Source: Desulfovibrio sp. JC010
GTDB lineage: Bacteria; Desulfobacterota; Desulfovibrionia; Desulfovibrionales; Desulfovibrionaceae
DNA: 64,000 nt
Direction: 5' to 3'
Assembly (NCBI RefSeq): GCF_010470675.1
Contig: NZ_VOIQ01000003.1
Location: 124,001 to 188,000 of the forward strand
The position numbers and the translations under genes were made by a program. Shown here one piece after another: positions 52,045 through 61,400 of the stretch. The number at the start of each line of letters is the position of its first letter. Positions within the stretch are counted from its first letter, which is position 1. The notes below the pieces were generated by a model. It made no database searches. It was given only the letters and a program-made list of their open reading frames with translations, and was not told the origin of the DNA.

Positions 52045-53055
52045 TTATTCTGGCTGATAGGTAAGCTTCTGGATTGACTGGGTAAGGTGTCCACTGGACA
52101 GGTGCGCATAAATTTCAGTTGTGCGCTTGTCGGTATGACCAAGCAGTTCTCCGATGGAATGAAGGGACTCACCTGCTTCCGCCAAGTTGGATGCAAAAGT
52201 ATGGCGCAGGTCATGGAGTCTGAAATCTTCAAATCCTGCGTTAATCAGGGCCTGCTTTACATGTTTGCTGATCGTATCAATATGCAGCCATTTTTTGAAA
52301 ACACGGCCTGTTCTGTCCTCATAGGACTCTAAGACTTCTCTAAAAGTCGGATGCATGGGGTAGTGCTTTGAAAGGTGGGTTTTGCTCCTGCGTATCAGGT
52401 AGGAATTCCTTTCGAAGTCGATGTCTTTCCATTCAAGATTAAAAAGCTCTTCCCTACGGCGTCCCGTAAACAGGTAGCTGATGATAAGTTTCTTGAGTTC
52501 GTTATCCGTGACAGATGCCAGAAATTCAGTGCATTGCTCAGGGCTAAGGAAAGCTGGAGGTCGTTTGGTTTTTTTAACTAATTTACAAGACGCAAATGGA
52601 TTTTCTTTTACGTATTTCCATTCAACCGCCTTGTTCATAACCATGCGGGCATGGCTGATATAGTTATTGATAGATGCTGGCTTGAGCTTCTTTTTCCGGC
52701 TTTGAGCTACCAGCTTATCAATCGTCTTGTGGCTAAGTTGGTCCAGCCGTTTGGATGCTGATTCAATCGCAAGGATTTTGTTCAGGGCTAATCTGTTGGC
52801 CCTGAAGGTCTTATATATCTGTGTAGTCTCTGCCCACTCTAGGTATTCCGCTGCAAAGTCACCTAAAGATATGGATTTTTCTTTTGTAAGCTGCTTCAGC
52901 CTACCCGCCAAATATTCCCTTTTGATCTCGTTAAAAATTCGCAGGGCTTTGGCTTTGTCCTTAGTTTTGAGGCTCACTCTTTTACGATTGATTTCGTAGT
53001 ACCAAAAGTCGCCTCTTTTGAAAGGTTTTCGTATAGCCATTATGTTCTTATTCAT
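52045..53055 (-). CDS. int: Tyrosine recombinase / integrase
   Basis: 336 residues from ATG 53055 (MNKNIMAIRKPFKRGDFWYY), which overlaps the excisionase stop (ATGAATAA); ATG 53040 is an alternative. SAM-like N-terminal domain, then catalytic domain with all residues: YLFTGRRREELFNL, RLHDLRHTFASNL, ELLGHTDKRTTEIYAHLS. Orientation with the 3' end facing the tRNA is normal for tRNA-targeting islands. Confidence 0.93.
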   Translation of the reverse strand: MNKNIMAIRKPFKRGDFWYYEINRKRVSLKTKDKAKALRIFNEIKREYLAGRLKQLTKEKSISLGDFAAEYLEWAETTQIYKTFRANRLALNKILAIESASKRLDQLSHKTIDKLVAQSRKKKLKPASINNYISHARMVMNKAVEWKYVKENPFASCKLVKKTKRPPAFLSPEQCTEFLASVTDNELKKLIISYLFTGRRREELFNLEWKDIDFERNSYLIRRSKTHLSKHYPMHPTFREVLESYEDRTGRVFKKWLHIDTISKHVKQALINAGFEDFRLHDLRHTFASNLAEAGESLHSIGELLGHTDKRTTEIYAHLSSGHLTQSIQKLTYQPE

Positions 53056-53290
53056 ACATAAATACCTGTAAATGTTCAACTATTAATCTGTCGTTTTGAA
53101 GCATTTCGTCTATGCTGGACGACTCTATCCGCCAGTGACCGGAAGGAAGTTTTTCGGCACGAACCAACCCTTCTTGGCAATACTTGCGCATGGTATCGCG
53201 ACAGACATTGAGCTTACTCATTGCCTGCCCCATTTTGAGCCAAGTTATGGGCTTGGCCTCAATGCATGTATTTCGGGTTGTTAAAACCAT
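53048..53290 (-). CDS. Excisionase-type DNA-binding protein
   Basis: 80 residues. MerR/AlpA-like winged helix (WLKMGQAMSKLNVCRDTMRKYCQEGLVRAEKLPSGHWRIESSSI). Likely recombination directionality factor working with the adjoining integrase, whose start overlaps this gene's stop. The ribosome site GGAGG is embedded in a hairpin directly above the ATG. Confidence 0.78.
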   Translation of the reverse strand: MVLTTRNTCIEAKPITWLKMGQAMSKLNVCRDTMRKYCQEGLVRAEKLPSGHWRIESSSIDEMLQNDRLIVEHLQVFMYE

Positions 53291-53322
53291 AAATCCTCCA
53301 CCGAGCTAACGATGGAGGATTT
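53291..53322 (-). promoter_or_regulatory. Hairpin masking the excisionase ribosome site
   Basis: On the mRNA, AAATCCTCC pairs perfectly with GGAGGATTT (nine pairs, 14-base loop). The second arm contains the Shine-Dalgarno GGAGG and ends at the ATG at 53290. The RNA fold would block translation of excisionase and the coupled integrase. Confidence 0.6.
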
Positions 53323-53349
53323 ATGTGATAATGAAAACTGAACAGATGG

Positions 53350-53370
53350 TTTACATTAGTTTAATGTAAA
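53350..53370. promoter_or_regulatory. Perfect palindrome, candidate operator
   Basis: TTTACATTA, three bases (GTT), TAATGTAAA: nine-base arms without mismatch, 60 bases above the excisionase start. Likely a repressor site, plausibly for the XRE regulator at 54156. Confidence 0.55.
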
Positions 53371-53379
53371 TATACTAGT

Positions 53380-54153
53380 CTATGTTTTGTCATTATTTGT
53401 TTTTGTGCTCATGTCGTTTTTGGCAAAATACCGTTCAATTTTTTCTTTGGGGTAAGGTTCCAGTTTATCATCTGTTGCTGGACAAATTTCAAAGCCCGGG
53501 TCGATGTGTAAAATTCTTTCTTCAGGAACAACTGGTGGGGTGTATGCTCCTCGTCTAGATGCTTTATAGTTAATGCAAAATGATTTGTATCTCTCAGCGA
53601 TAGAGAAAAAATTTTTTACGTCTTTGATAAATTCTTTTTCAGTTAAGGAGTTGGGCGGGCGTGTTATATTATAGGCTGCACAGTAATGAAGTCTATTGCG
53701 ATAATTATTTATAACATCGTTGATGTATGATTCAGATATGTTACGATGAAACTTTTCATCTTTATTTTTTGCTTCTTTCTTTAAATATGAAAGCCCAGTT
53801 CTATATAGTGATTTTGCTTTGTTGATGCTTGGTTCTTCAAAGTTATGATATACTTGAGAATAGAGAATTCTTATTACTAATCCAGCAGCAGCTCTACTTC
53901 TTCTTTGCTTTTTTAATTCTTTTAAAAAATCAAAATCAGCGATTATCTCTGTAGTGATTTCAGCGACTTCTTCATAGTCTATATCTCCTACATCAAAGCC
54001 ATCGTATTCTCTGTGTTCCATTATAAACCTATAATAAAGAAAGCTGAATGCCTTTATACGCTTTACTTCATCATCTGGAAAAAGAATAAAGCTATCAACT
54101 TTGAACCAGTTATGGAAAATTGTTTCATTGTCGGAAAATGTTATTCCTCGCAT
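53380..54153 (-). CDS. Hypothetical protein, 257 aa, paired with XRE regulator
   Basis: No membrane helix or signal. Charged, helical, Tyr/Lys-rich (MRGITFSDNETIFHNWFKVD at the start; NYRNRLHYCAAYN in the middle). No catalytic motif recognised. Its ATG follows the XRE stop by two bases, so the two are made together. A regulator plus co-encoded unknown in an island may be a toxin-antitoxin or phage-response pair; not provable here. Confidence 0.75.
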   Translation of the reverse strand: MRGITFSDNETIFHNWFKVDSFILFPDDEVKRIKAFSFLYYRFIMEHREYDGFDVGDIDYEEVAEITTEIIADFDFLKELKKQRRSRAAAGLVIRILYSQVYHNFEEPSINKAKSLYRTGLSYLKKEAKNKDEKFHRNISESYINDVINNYRNRLHYCAAYNITRPPNSLTEKEFIKDVKNFFSIAERYKSFCINYKASRRGAYTPPVVPEERILHIDPGFEICPATDDKLEPYPKEKIERYFAKNDMSTKTNNDKT

Positions 54154-54155
54154 AG

Positions 54156-54473
54156 CTACCTCAAAGCCTTTATCAGTCTATAGGCCAACTTCACTTCTTC
54201 CTCAGGGCAATTCTCAATATGGCGGATTAACTCTGCTCGTAGATCTGCCACATCCCCTTCATGATCACAGCGCATCAGTTCAGGCAGTTCTATTCCAAGA
54301 GCTGTTGCAACTTTTTCTAAGGACTGGGCTGTCACATTCACTTCGCCTCGTTCTATCTCGCCTATATGCTTGCCGGAGAGTCCGGCTTTCTCAGCTAAAG
54401 AATCTTGGGTCAGGTTACTTTGTTTCCTGAGCTCTTTTATGCGTTTGCCAAGCTTTGTTGTGATCGAAGTCAT
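54156..54473 (-). CDS. XRE-family regulator
   Basis: 105 residues. Helix-turn-helix at residues 8-62 (LGKRIKELRKQSNLTQDSLAEKAGLSG, IGEIERGEVNVTAQSLEKVA), then a short acidic helix (DVADLRAELIRHIENCPEEE). Divergent from the nuclease-like gene at 54614 with 140 bases between, so it may control both directions. Confidence 0.88.
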   Translation of the reverse strand: MTSITTKLGKRIKELRKQSNLTQDSLAEKAGLSGKHIGEIERGEVNVTAQSLEKVATALGIELPELMRCDHEGDVADLRAELIRHIENCPEEEVKLAYRLIKALR

Positions 54474-54613
54474 GCTTTACCCCTTAACCGCTCAAATTAT
54501 CAGGCTAATAGGCTAGCAGAGACCATGTCTGGATTTCTTTTAATTTGAAAAAACAACCCATGAGTGTTATTTGGGCTTGATCAAGCAATCGAATCTGTTC
54601 AAGGGGGGGGCTC

Positions 54614-55366
54614 ATGCTGGTTACAGCGACAGGAAAGAAGGCCGTAGGTAGGGGGAAAGGACGTTTTTCAGAAGATGAAATTACTTCTATTGTTTTTAGC
54701 CCAATACTGATGATGAATGATACTCGATTAACTTGGGCATTTTGGAAGGAAGTAGTTGAGGGGGCTGGTAAAACTTGGCCTTATGTATGGATTCCAGAAT
54801 CAATGAAAATTGAATTCTGGCCTAAAATGCAGACTCTAGGGGATCGGCTTGTTGAGCCGGATCTTTTGTTCAGTTTTTTAGGTCCCGATGAACTTTGCTT
54901 GAATATAATAGTCGAAATTAAATGGGATTCAGGATTGAGTTCGCCAGATCAGCTAGTCAAGCAATGGTTTCATAAGGAAGATGTTCGTGGAGAATGTTTG
55001 CATTTTTACCTAACAAAATCAGCCATAAAAGGATTGCAGTCAATAAATGATTCAATTGAGTATGCCGAGTCAGTTCCAGATTGTCTGAATGTAGCTGAAT
55101 GGAAAGATAAGTTGCTCGCTCTCACTTGGGGAAATGTCCACCAAGCTGCAAGCCATTTTTCAAAAGATTCAATTTGGGCTGAAGCCATATTAATTTTTTT
55201 AGAAAAACAAGGAATTTCATCTTTTACAGGTTTTGACTGGGTGAAGAGTTTAAATTGTCCGTTCAATGTTGAAGAGTCTTCTTTCTTTTCTCTAACTCCA
55301 TGGTTTGATTTTGATCTTGGGTTGTTACCTGAAGAAGATAATGGATTTTTTTATAAGAACAATTAG
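54614..55366 (+). CDS. PD-(D/E)XK-like nuclease candidate, 250 aa
   Basis: Start ATG 54614 after a G-run ribosome site. Residues about 75-118 read LVEPDLLFSF, a 13-residue gap, IIVEIKWDSG and QLVKQWF: the order Glu, Pro-Asp, Glu-x-Lys, Gln of PD-(D/E)XK nucleases. Tryptophan-rich around the core (TRLTWAFWKEVVEG, WPYVWIPESMKIEFWPKMQ). The C-terminal half is helical. Followed 9 bases later by an unknown 208-aa gene. Placement in an island with a STAND ATPase suggests defence; not a family I can name. Confidence 0.7.
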   Translation: MLVTATGKKAVGRGKGRFSEDEITSIVFSPILMMNDTRLTWAFWKEVVEGAGKTWPYVWIPESMKIEFWPKMQTLGDRLVEPDLLFSFLGPDELCLNIIVEIKWDSGLSSPDQLVKQWFHKEDVRGECLHFYLTKSAIKGLQSINDSIEYAESVPDCLNVAEWKDKLLALTWGNVHQAASHFSKDSIWAEAILIFLEKQGISSFTGFDWVKSLNCPFNVEESSFFSLTPWFDFDLGLLPEEDNGFFYKNN

Positions 55367-55375
55367 GAGGGTTAA

Positions 55376-56002
55376 ATGGAAGGTCAAACCATATATAAGG
55401 CAGCTCAAATTGTTAGTCGTACTGGGGGGCAGATTGAACAAATATTTAATAGGATTGATGAATTTGTCGCAGAATTGGTGGAAAACAGCGAAGTTTTCAA
55501 AAATTCTGTTACGCATAATGGTGGCTCCACCGATTCTTCCGGTTGGGTAAATGTTTCAGATATACGTGGGTATGGCTTTATAGAAACCGGAAAGCAAAAA
55601 AAAGAAACATTCCAACTTGCTTTTTTAGTTAGAATTATGGACGAAGATGAATCTTTAGGTGTCTCCAACTGGCAGCCTTGTTTGTATATGCTGGCAGTTA
55701 TGAATGATGGATATGCGGCATGGGGAATCGACGATTTTTATTTGCATTCTGCTCTTGGTAAAGGTTATCGTTTGGGTTCTGATAACAAGATGCTTGTTTG
55801 GGATGAAGAAGGGGAGCGTGGGGCAGTTTTTGTGGTTCCTCTTACCAGCATTTCTGACGAAGTCGTTTTGAAAGAACAAATTGTGGAGCCTGTTTTTTCA
55901 ATGGCTGAGAAATTACTCGATGAATCTTTGATGGAGTATGAGTTGGCAACCAACCTAGCTTTTAAATATGAAATTGTTGATAGTAAACTTGTTATAACAT
56001 AG
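55376..56002 (+). CDS. Hypothetical protein, 208 aa, partner of the nuclease-like gene
   Basis: Starts nine bases after the nuclease-like gene with AGGAGG ahead of the ATG, so the two form an operon. N-terminal helix (MEGQTIYKAAQIVSRTGGQI), then an alpha/beta domain rich in Trp, Tyr and Asp (WQPCLYMLAVMNDGYAAWGI). No membrane helix, no known motif. Could be a sensor, inhibitor or specificity unit. Confidence 0.75.
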   Translation: MEGQTIYKAAQIVSRTGGQIEQIFNRIDEFVAELVENSEVFKNSVTHNGGSTDSSGWVNVSDIRGYGFIETGKQKKETFQLAFLVRIMDEDESLGVSNWQPCLYMLAVMNDGYAAWGIDDFYLHSALGKGYRLGSDNKMLVWDEEGERGAVFVVPLTSISDEVVLKEQIVEPVFSMAEKLLDESLMEYELATNLAFKYEIVDSKLVIT

Positions 56003-56064
56003 TGCTACGCGGTTTATATGTTGTGGTTTACTGGCATTTTTATGATTTTGTATGAAATGTTAAA

Positions 56065-56250
56065 TTAGGCATTTTCAATTTCTCCCAGTTGTTCAGACTG
56101 CGGTTCTTTTGAAAGTGCCTCCCTCTGCTGAAGCGCAGATGTTTCCTCTAACCTTTTTATGACTCTCTTGGCAGCATATAGAGCCCAGATAATATCAACA
56201 AAAAAGAATGTGAACAGGCCAAAATTGTAATGATTAAAATGCTTAACCAT
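56065..56250 (-). CDS. Possible small membrane protein, 61 aa (overlapping frame)
   Basis: Reads MVKHFNHYNFGLFTFFFVDI then a basic-acidic tail (KRVIKRLEETSALQQREAL). It overlaps the last 94 bases of the 195-aa gene in another frame. Both frames look hydrophobic there. GGGGAT lies about ten bases above its ATG. Either a coupled small gene or the true tail of the 195-aa protein after a frameshift. Confidence 0.35.
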   Translation of the reverse strand: MVKHFNHYNFGLFTFFFVDIIWALYAAKRVIKRLEETSALQQREALSKEPQSEQLGEIENA

Positions 56251-56744
56251 AGCCCTGCTATCCCCATGTTAATAAAATGAGCGAGAAATAGAAAAGGCGT
56301 AAGAGTTATCATTGCGAAGAGAAAATAAGGCAGCATTAGGACATAACCAAATATTTTTATTCTTCTGTCACTACAATTTAGCCTTTTAATAAATTCAATG
56401 GCAGTTACCTCAGAGCCATCGCGTTTGACCGTTAAAAAACGTTTTCCAATACCATAGTCTGTAAGTTGATCTAAGGGAAAACTCTTAGTCATAAAGAATC
56501 TAATTAATGCGGCATCCATCCGTTTACCCGATAATCCCAAGTAGCCTTGTTCTATAAGATAATCGTGTGAGAGTTCTTTCCATTTGTTGTCTCCGAATAT
56601 TTTATTTGCAAATTCGTAGTCGAGTCTAAGTTTGTTTTTGCTGCTTCGGAAAATGGCTTTGAAAACCTTCGAGCCAGTAATAATGGGGATTATCAGACCA
56701 AATACGGCAACGATTAATTGATAATCTGAGTTAGTTAGATTCAT
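56157..56744 (-). CDS. Membrane protein, 195 aa
   Basis: Helix at the N-terminus (YQLIVAVFGLIIPIITG), a cytoplasmic middle part of about 100 residues, then two or three helices (IFGYVLMLPYFLFAMITLT, NMGIAGLWLSILIITILA). Unrecognised. It lies 13 bases below the end of the long STAND frame on the same strand and may belong to the same transcript. Confidence 0.65.
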   Translation of the reverse strand: MNLTNSDYQLIVAVFGLIIPIITGSKVFKAIFRSSKNKLRLDYEFANKIFGDNKWKELSHDYLIEQGYLGLSGKRMDAALIRFFMTKSFPLDQLTDYGIGKRFLTVKRDGSEVTAIEFIKRLNCSDRRIKIFGYVLMLPYFLFAMITLTPFLFLAHFINMGIAGLWLSILIITILACSHSFLLILSGLYMLPRES

Positions 56745-56757
56745 ATAAAAATTTCCA

Positions 56758-58464
56758 TTAAGTTGTTAATTCACAAGGGAAAGTAAAAAGCATTTCTTCT
56801 GTGGAGTAGCTCTCGTAAGCCATTTTTTTAGTGGTAAATCTCGCTCTACACAGAAAAGATAATGAGGAAAGAGTGGGCTCAGTAACCCAAGTTTTGAGAT
56901 GATCTTTATTTAACAAAGTATATGTGCCGCAATTAGGGCCGAAGCCTTGTGGGTATGCAACATCCCAATTAACGTTCCAATATCCACAATGACCAATAGT
57001 ATTTCCATCATGGTTAAAATTTATGTGATGCCCTTCGCATGTACCGATTAACTCGGACTCTATTGTTGACAGGACTGGAACATAAATACCTCGTGTTTCT
57101 ATGTCTGAATGCCAATGACCAAAGCGATTTTTGGGCTCAACCTGAGAAACAAGAGGGCGGCAGTTGGTAGCTAAAAATTGCTCTCGAACTGTTGTCTGAT
57201 AGTGCAGTCGGTCTTCAAATCTAGTTGCACTTGAATAGCCACCAACTCTCTCAAATAGTAAAGGAGATGCCTCTTGTGCAGTAAAGAAACCACACAAACA
57301 TGTGATATCTACACGTGAGAAACTATTAAAGATAATTGGGAATGACAATGCTCCTAGAAACAAACTTTTATCAATAAAGTTAATGTTTTTAGTGCATTGT
57401 TGCAAAAAAGCGAGAAGATTCTCCTGTGTGATTTGTATGCTAGCCTTCCAGTCAGCAAGCCATTCAGGATTACTCGGGGAAAGGTTAGCCAAGAGAGGAT
57501 CAAAAGGAAGAGCCCAAAGAGCATAATCTTTGATAATAGATTCAGGAACTTTTTCCTGCATACAATGCTGTAGTGTTCTTAAGTACGCAGACCTCCCTCT
57601 ATGACTGTTGTCAGTGTTAAATCCACCTGTTGCTTCCCGATCACTGTGAACAAAATAGGAGATAATGGAATTTCCAGATGGGGAATATTCAAATGTTCTT
57701 ACCCACTCAAATTTATAGTACTCAGTAAAAGGGATACGTTCTATTTTTTCGATATGTTTGAGAATTAATTCAAATATAGATGGAATCTCTTTTCCGTTAA
57801 CTTTTCCAAATCCTTTGTCGTCCTTTGGTTTTTGGAAAAGTAATTGAATATTAGTGGCCTCTTTACCGTATCCTATTGGAGTAGGCATGATGTCTTTGAT
57901 AAGCATGTCGGAGAGAATAGATCTCGCTGAAATTTTGCCGCTGATTTCTGCTGAGGGTGCATATCCTTTCCTTGTAGCCATCCAAAATACAGATAAAATT
58001 TCAACACATTCCGATTCAAGTCGACGGGTAGCTAAATCTTCAAGAAGATGTTTTTCGATGAGATCTTTTGTGTCATCGGCAGCTAGCAAGTCAGACAGTT
58101 GTTGTGCAGTCCACCATTTTACAGCAGAAATCGGTAATCTAAGCCTTGAGACAAGTACATGATATAAGATTGAAGCCTCGTCTATCTCTGAATCCCAATC
58201 CCAATTAAGCTCTTTTAGTTTGAAATTTTCAGTATCTTCTTTGAAGGATAGGCTAAGGTTGTTAATGATATTTTTTGCTTCTTCAGTACGACCCAGCTTT
58301 GAAAGAAAATATACCAAACGGCTGTTAGGTATGATTTGAATGTCTTTTTCCCATGGTAAGCAAGATCGTGTAGTTATTTTAATAAATTTATTTGCCGTGG
58401 AAGGATACAATCTAGCGATTTTTTCAAGTCTCGAAAGGGATTTTTCAACTGATTCGTAATGGTT
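56758..58464 (-). pseudogene. In-frame continuation of the STAND ATPase after a TAG codon
   Basis: 568 codons that follow the TAG at 58465-58467 in exactly the same frame, ending TAA at 56758. There is no usable start: the first candidate is a TTG 19 codons in without a ribosome site, and the first internal Met is over 140 residues further. It contains helical TPR-like repeats (LSKLGRTEEAKNIINNL) and an ending of about 200 residues with His/Trp/Gly clusters (FGHWHSDIETRG, GHCGYWNVNWDVAYPQG). Best read as the C-terminal sensor part of one protein of about 1929 residues, interrupted by a nonsense change, an error, or stop read-through. Confidence 0.75.
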
Positions 58465-61400
58465 CTAGTCGCCCCATCCAAGCATTTCGATTTGGGCTTT
58501 TATAGCTAGCGGGAAGGCTTTATTTGTACCAAATATTTTTCGGCAACTTTCAAATAGTGAGTCCAAAATATAGCGATAATGTTCAGGCATTTTTTCTTGA
58601 AGAACTACCGGGGAAAGTTCTTCGACTAGACTTTCCTCTTCTCCTTCGGCGCACCAGTAATCATACCATTCATTTATAGTTGGTTTTGCGTAAGAGGAGT
58701 AACTAAAGTTCTTAATTAGATCGCTGTGTCTTTCTGGGCGATAGTTTTTAAAATTAATTTTATCATCTTCTATATCTGGAGGTGTTGCCGTATGTTCATC
58801 AATGGGAGTGGTAACTCCTCCGTTGAACTCAATAGCTATATTGCTTGGTTGAAAGCCATCATTTTCTTTTTCCTCTCTTTTGCTCAAAGTGCTAATACAA
58901 TTAGCTGAAAGTCCTGTCTTGCATATTGTCGTAAGAGCTGGATTAGAAATGTTTATTCGTTTAAGTATTTCGTTTAATGTGTGTTCGGCATCATACCATT
59001 CGCCGTCAGATACCTCTTGTCTATATTTTGAAGCTAAGCAAGGGATAGAGGTTTTTCCTATATACTCTGTTAACATCTTTTGAGAATGATGAACTTCATC
59101 CCCATCAGTATAATCGGATATCCAGTAAACCTCTTCTGCAATATTTTTCAGTGCATTTTTGGCATAGGAAGGATCTACATCTATGATGTGCTTAATTGAG
59201 TCTAAGACATGAAACACGTAGGGATCTTTATGGTTGCCATACCCTAAAACAAATTCCCAGCAAGACTTTGAAAAAGCATTACATTGTTCAACGTCATCAT
59301 GAATCATCGAGATGACTGCTAGGCTCAAATTGTTTTCGATTAACTCGTAGACTTGAAAAGTAGATTGCTTTTGAGCATGAATTATTTTCTTATTAAGGAT
59401 TGCAATTGCATCGTTTGAAAGAAGGCTCATGCCTTGTTCAGAGTACCATTCTATGAACAAGTAGATGTTGAATTTTTCGTATGAGGTAGCTTGTTTTAGA
59501 CTGTCTATTCCAATGCAAGAAGATGTCGTAAATATGTGAAGGTCAATAGCCAACGTCACCCATCGTTTGAAAAATTGGTTTATTTTATCCCGCGTTGAAA
59601 AGTCGTTAACTTCTGGCAGTCGTAAGTCTTTAGTAAGGGCTAAACAGAAGTCCAGTGTGACGTTTTGTCCACTTAAACATTTATTAAATATTGTCTCAGC
59701 AAAATTGATAGGCGTTATATATAAATCAGAGATGTCTTCGTCGTATACTTCGTACTTAGGAAAAATCCACGAAAATGACCCTTGGGCATTTTGTAATATT
59801 TGTAATGTTTCAATGAAATATTGTTCAAAACCTACTTCTGTGCAGTCATATCTATATACTCCTGCACTAATAGGTTGAATTGAAGTGTGATATTTTGGTT
59901 TTGATGGGTCACAAGCAAGTAAACATTTTAAAAGAGCTCCACGTCCGTGAGTTAAAAATTTGTTTGCAGCTATAAATCTTTCCAAATCTACTTGTTGAAG
60001 AATTGCCATGCGAACTAGTGCTTCTTCAACTTTTTGTTTTCTACTATATTCTTTTACTCCTTCATTTATCATGAGTAAGTTTTTAAAATTATCACTGGCA
60101 GACAGTGCAAATATGAGTGAATCAAATGCCTCTTGAGGCCACGAATCGAGGTGTCCCCCATGGATAATATTATCTAAATTTAATATGTTATTTAAAGCTC
60201 CAGCTTTTACCACTGACGCGAATTCGCTATAATCCCTGTTGTGGGAATGTGATGAATTTATTTCTAAGCGGTCTCTAAATCTAGAGAGTGCTTGTTTTGC
60301 AAATCCCAAAGAAAGTTCATTGTCTTCTCTGTACCACAGGGCAGTAGAGATAGACGCGAGCTGTTGGGGAGAATAGGTTCTAGATGCCGAGATTGCTTCA
60401 GTAATCACTGATTTTGGTGCAGAGAATAGCGATGTTTGTTGTAGAATTGAAATGTCGGGTATTTGAAATTCTGGACCATTTTGCATCCTATTCTTTAGAT
60501 GCCTATGGCGTTGCGCTTCGCCAAAAGCTCTTCCATCAAAAGCAATCTCTTCGGCCTGTTTTTTCAAGTTAATAAATGTATCAATAGGGTACCCTTCAGC
60601 TAGACGCTCAACAACCCAACTTTTTGTTGTATTTTCCCGTAGAGGTTTTGTGTCTCCTGCTAAGGCGAGACATGACCAAAGTCGGGTTTCGCGAAGTGAG
60701 GCTGGTGCGTCATTCTTTAACCATTCGCACAAACCCGGAAGAATTGTTCCAATTCTAGAAATATGGTCTTTTTCAGCTAAAACAAATACGACTAAACTTT
60801 CATGGAATGGGCAAAATCCAGCAGCACTTTCGTACAGGAGGTGCTGGACGCCAGTGAAATCTGGCACTGGGTATTCACTTGCAATAACTTTATTGAACAA
60901 GTCAAAAGGCCAGAATTGAGTTAGTTCGCAGCAGATATGTAGAATATCTTTTTGCTGAGTAGAAAGATTAATCCATAAACCTTTGTAGTATGTCTCGATG
61001 TGATGACTTTTGCATTCCGGCAATTCCTTTATGCGCCATTCTGTGGGGAATTTATTGTTAACGGCAAAGTATTCACAGGAATAGATCATTTGCAGTGGGT
61101 AGCCTGCTGTTTTGTCGTGCAAAGCCAAGGCACTTTTTTTCAGTAAATCAATGGGGTCTTGGTTGTCTGGAGCATCCGCAAACCGACCTTCTTCATACTG
61201 ACTTTCCATGTAATTAAAGATTGCGTTTTCATTCATCAAAGGCAGTTCGTACCAGTTCTCCCTAGGACTTAATTGAACTAACCGATCAGGTAGCATTTTA
61301 TCTTCAACAGGCTGGGTACCGACGACTATAATCGTATTGTCTACGGCAGGAAGTAACTGTTTAAAAAGATCATCTAATGGGGCCTTATCTTTATAATTAT

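Noticed and set aside
58410-58465. Independent start for the 550-residue frame at TTG 58410
   Set aside because: No ribosome site, and the frame is continuous with the upstream gene apart from one TAG, so an interrupted single gene is simpler.
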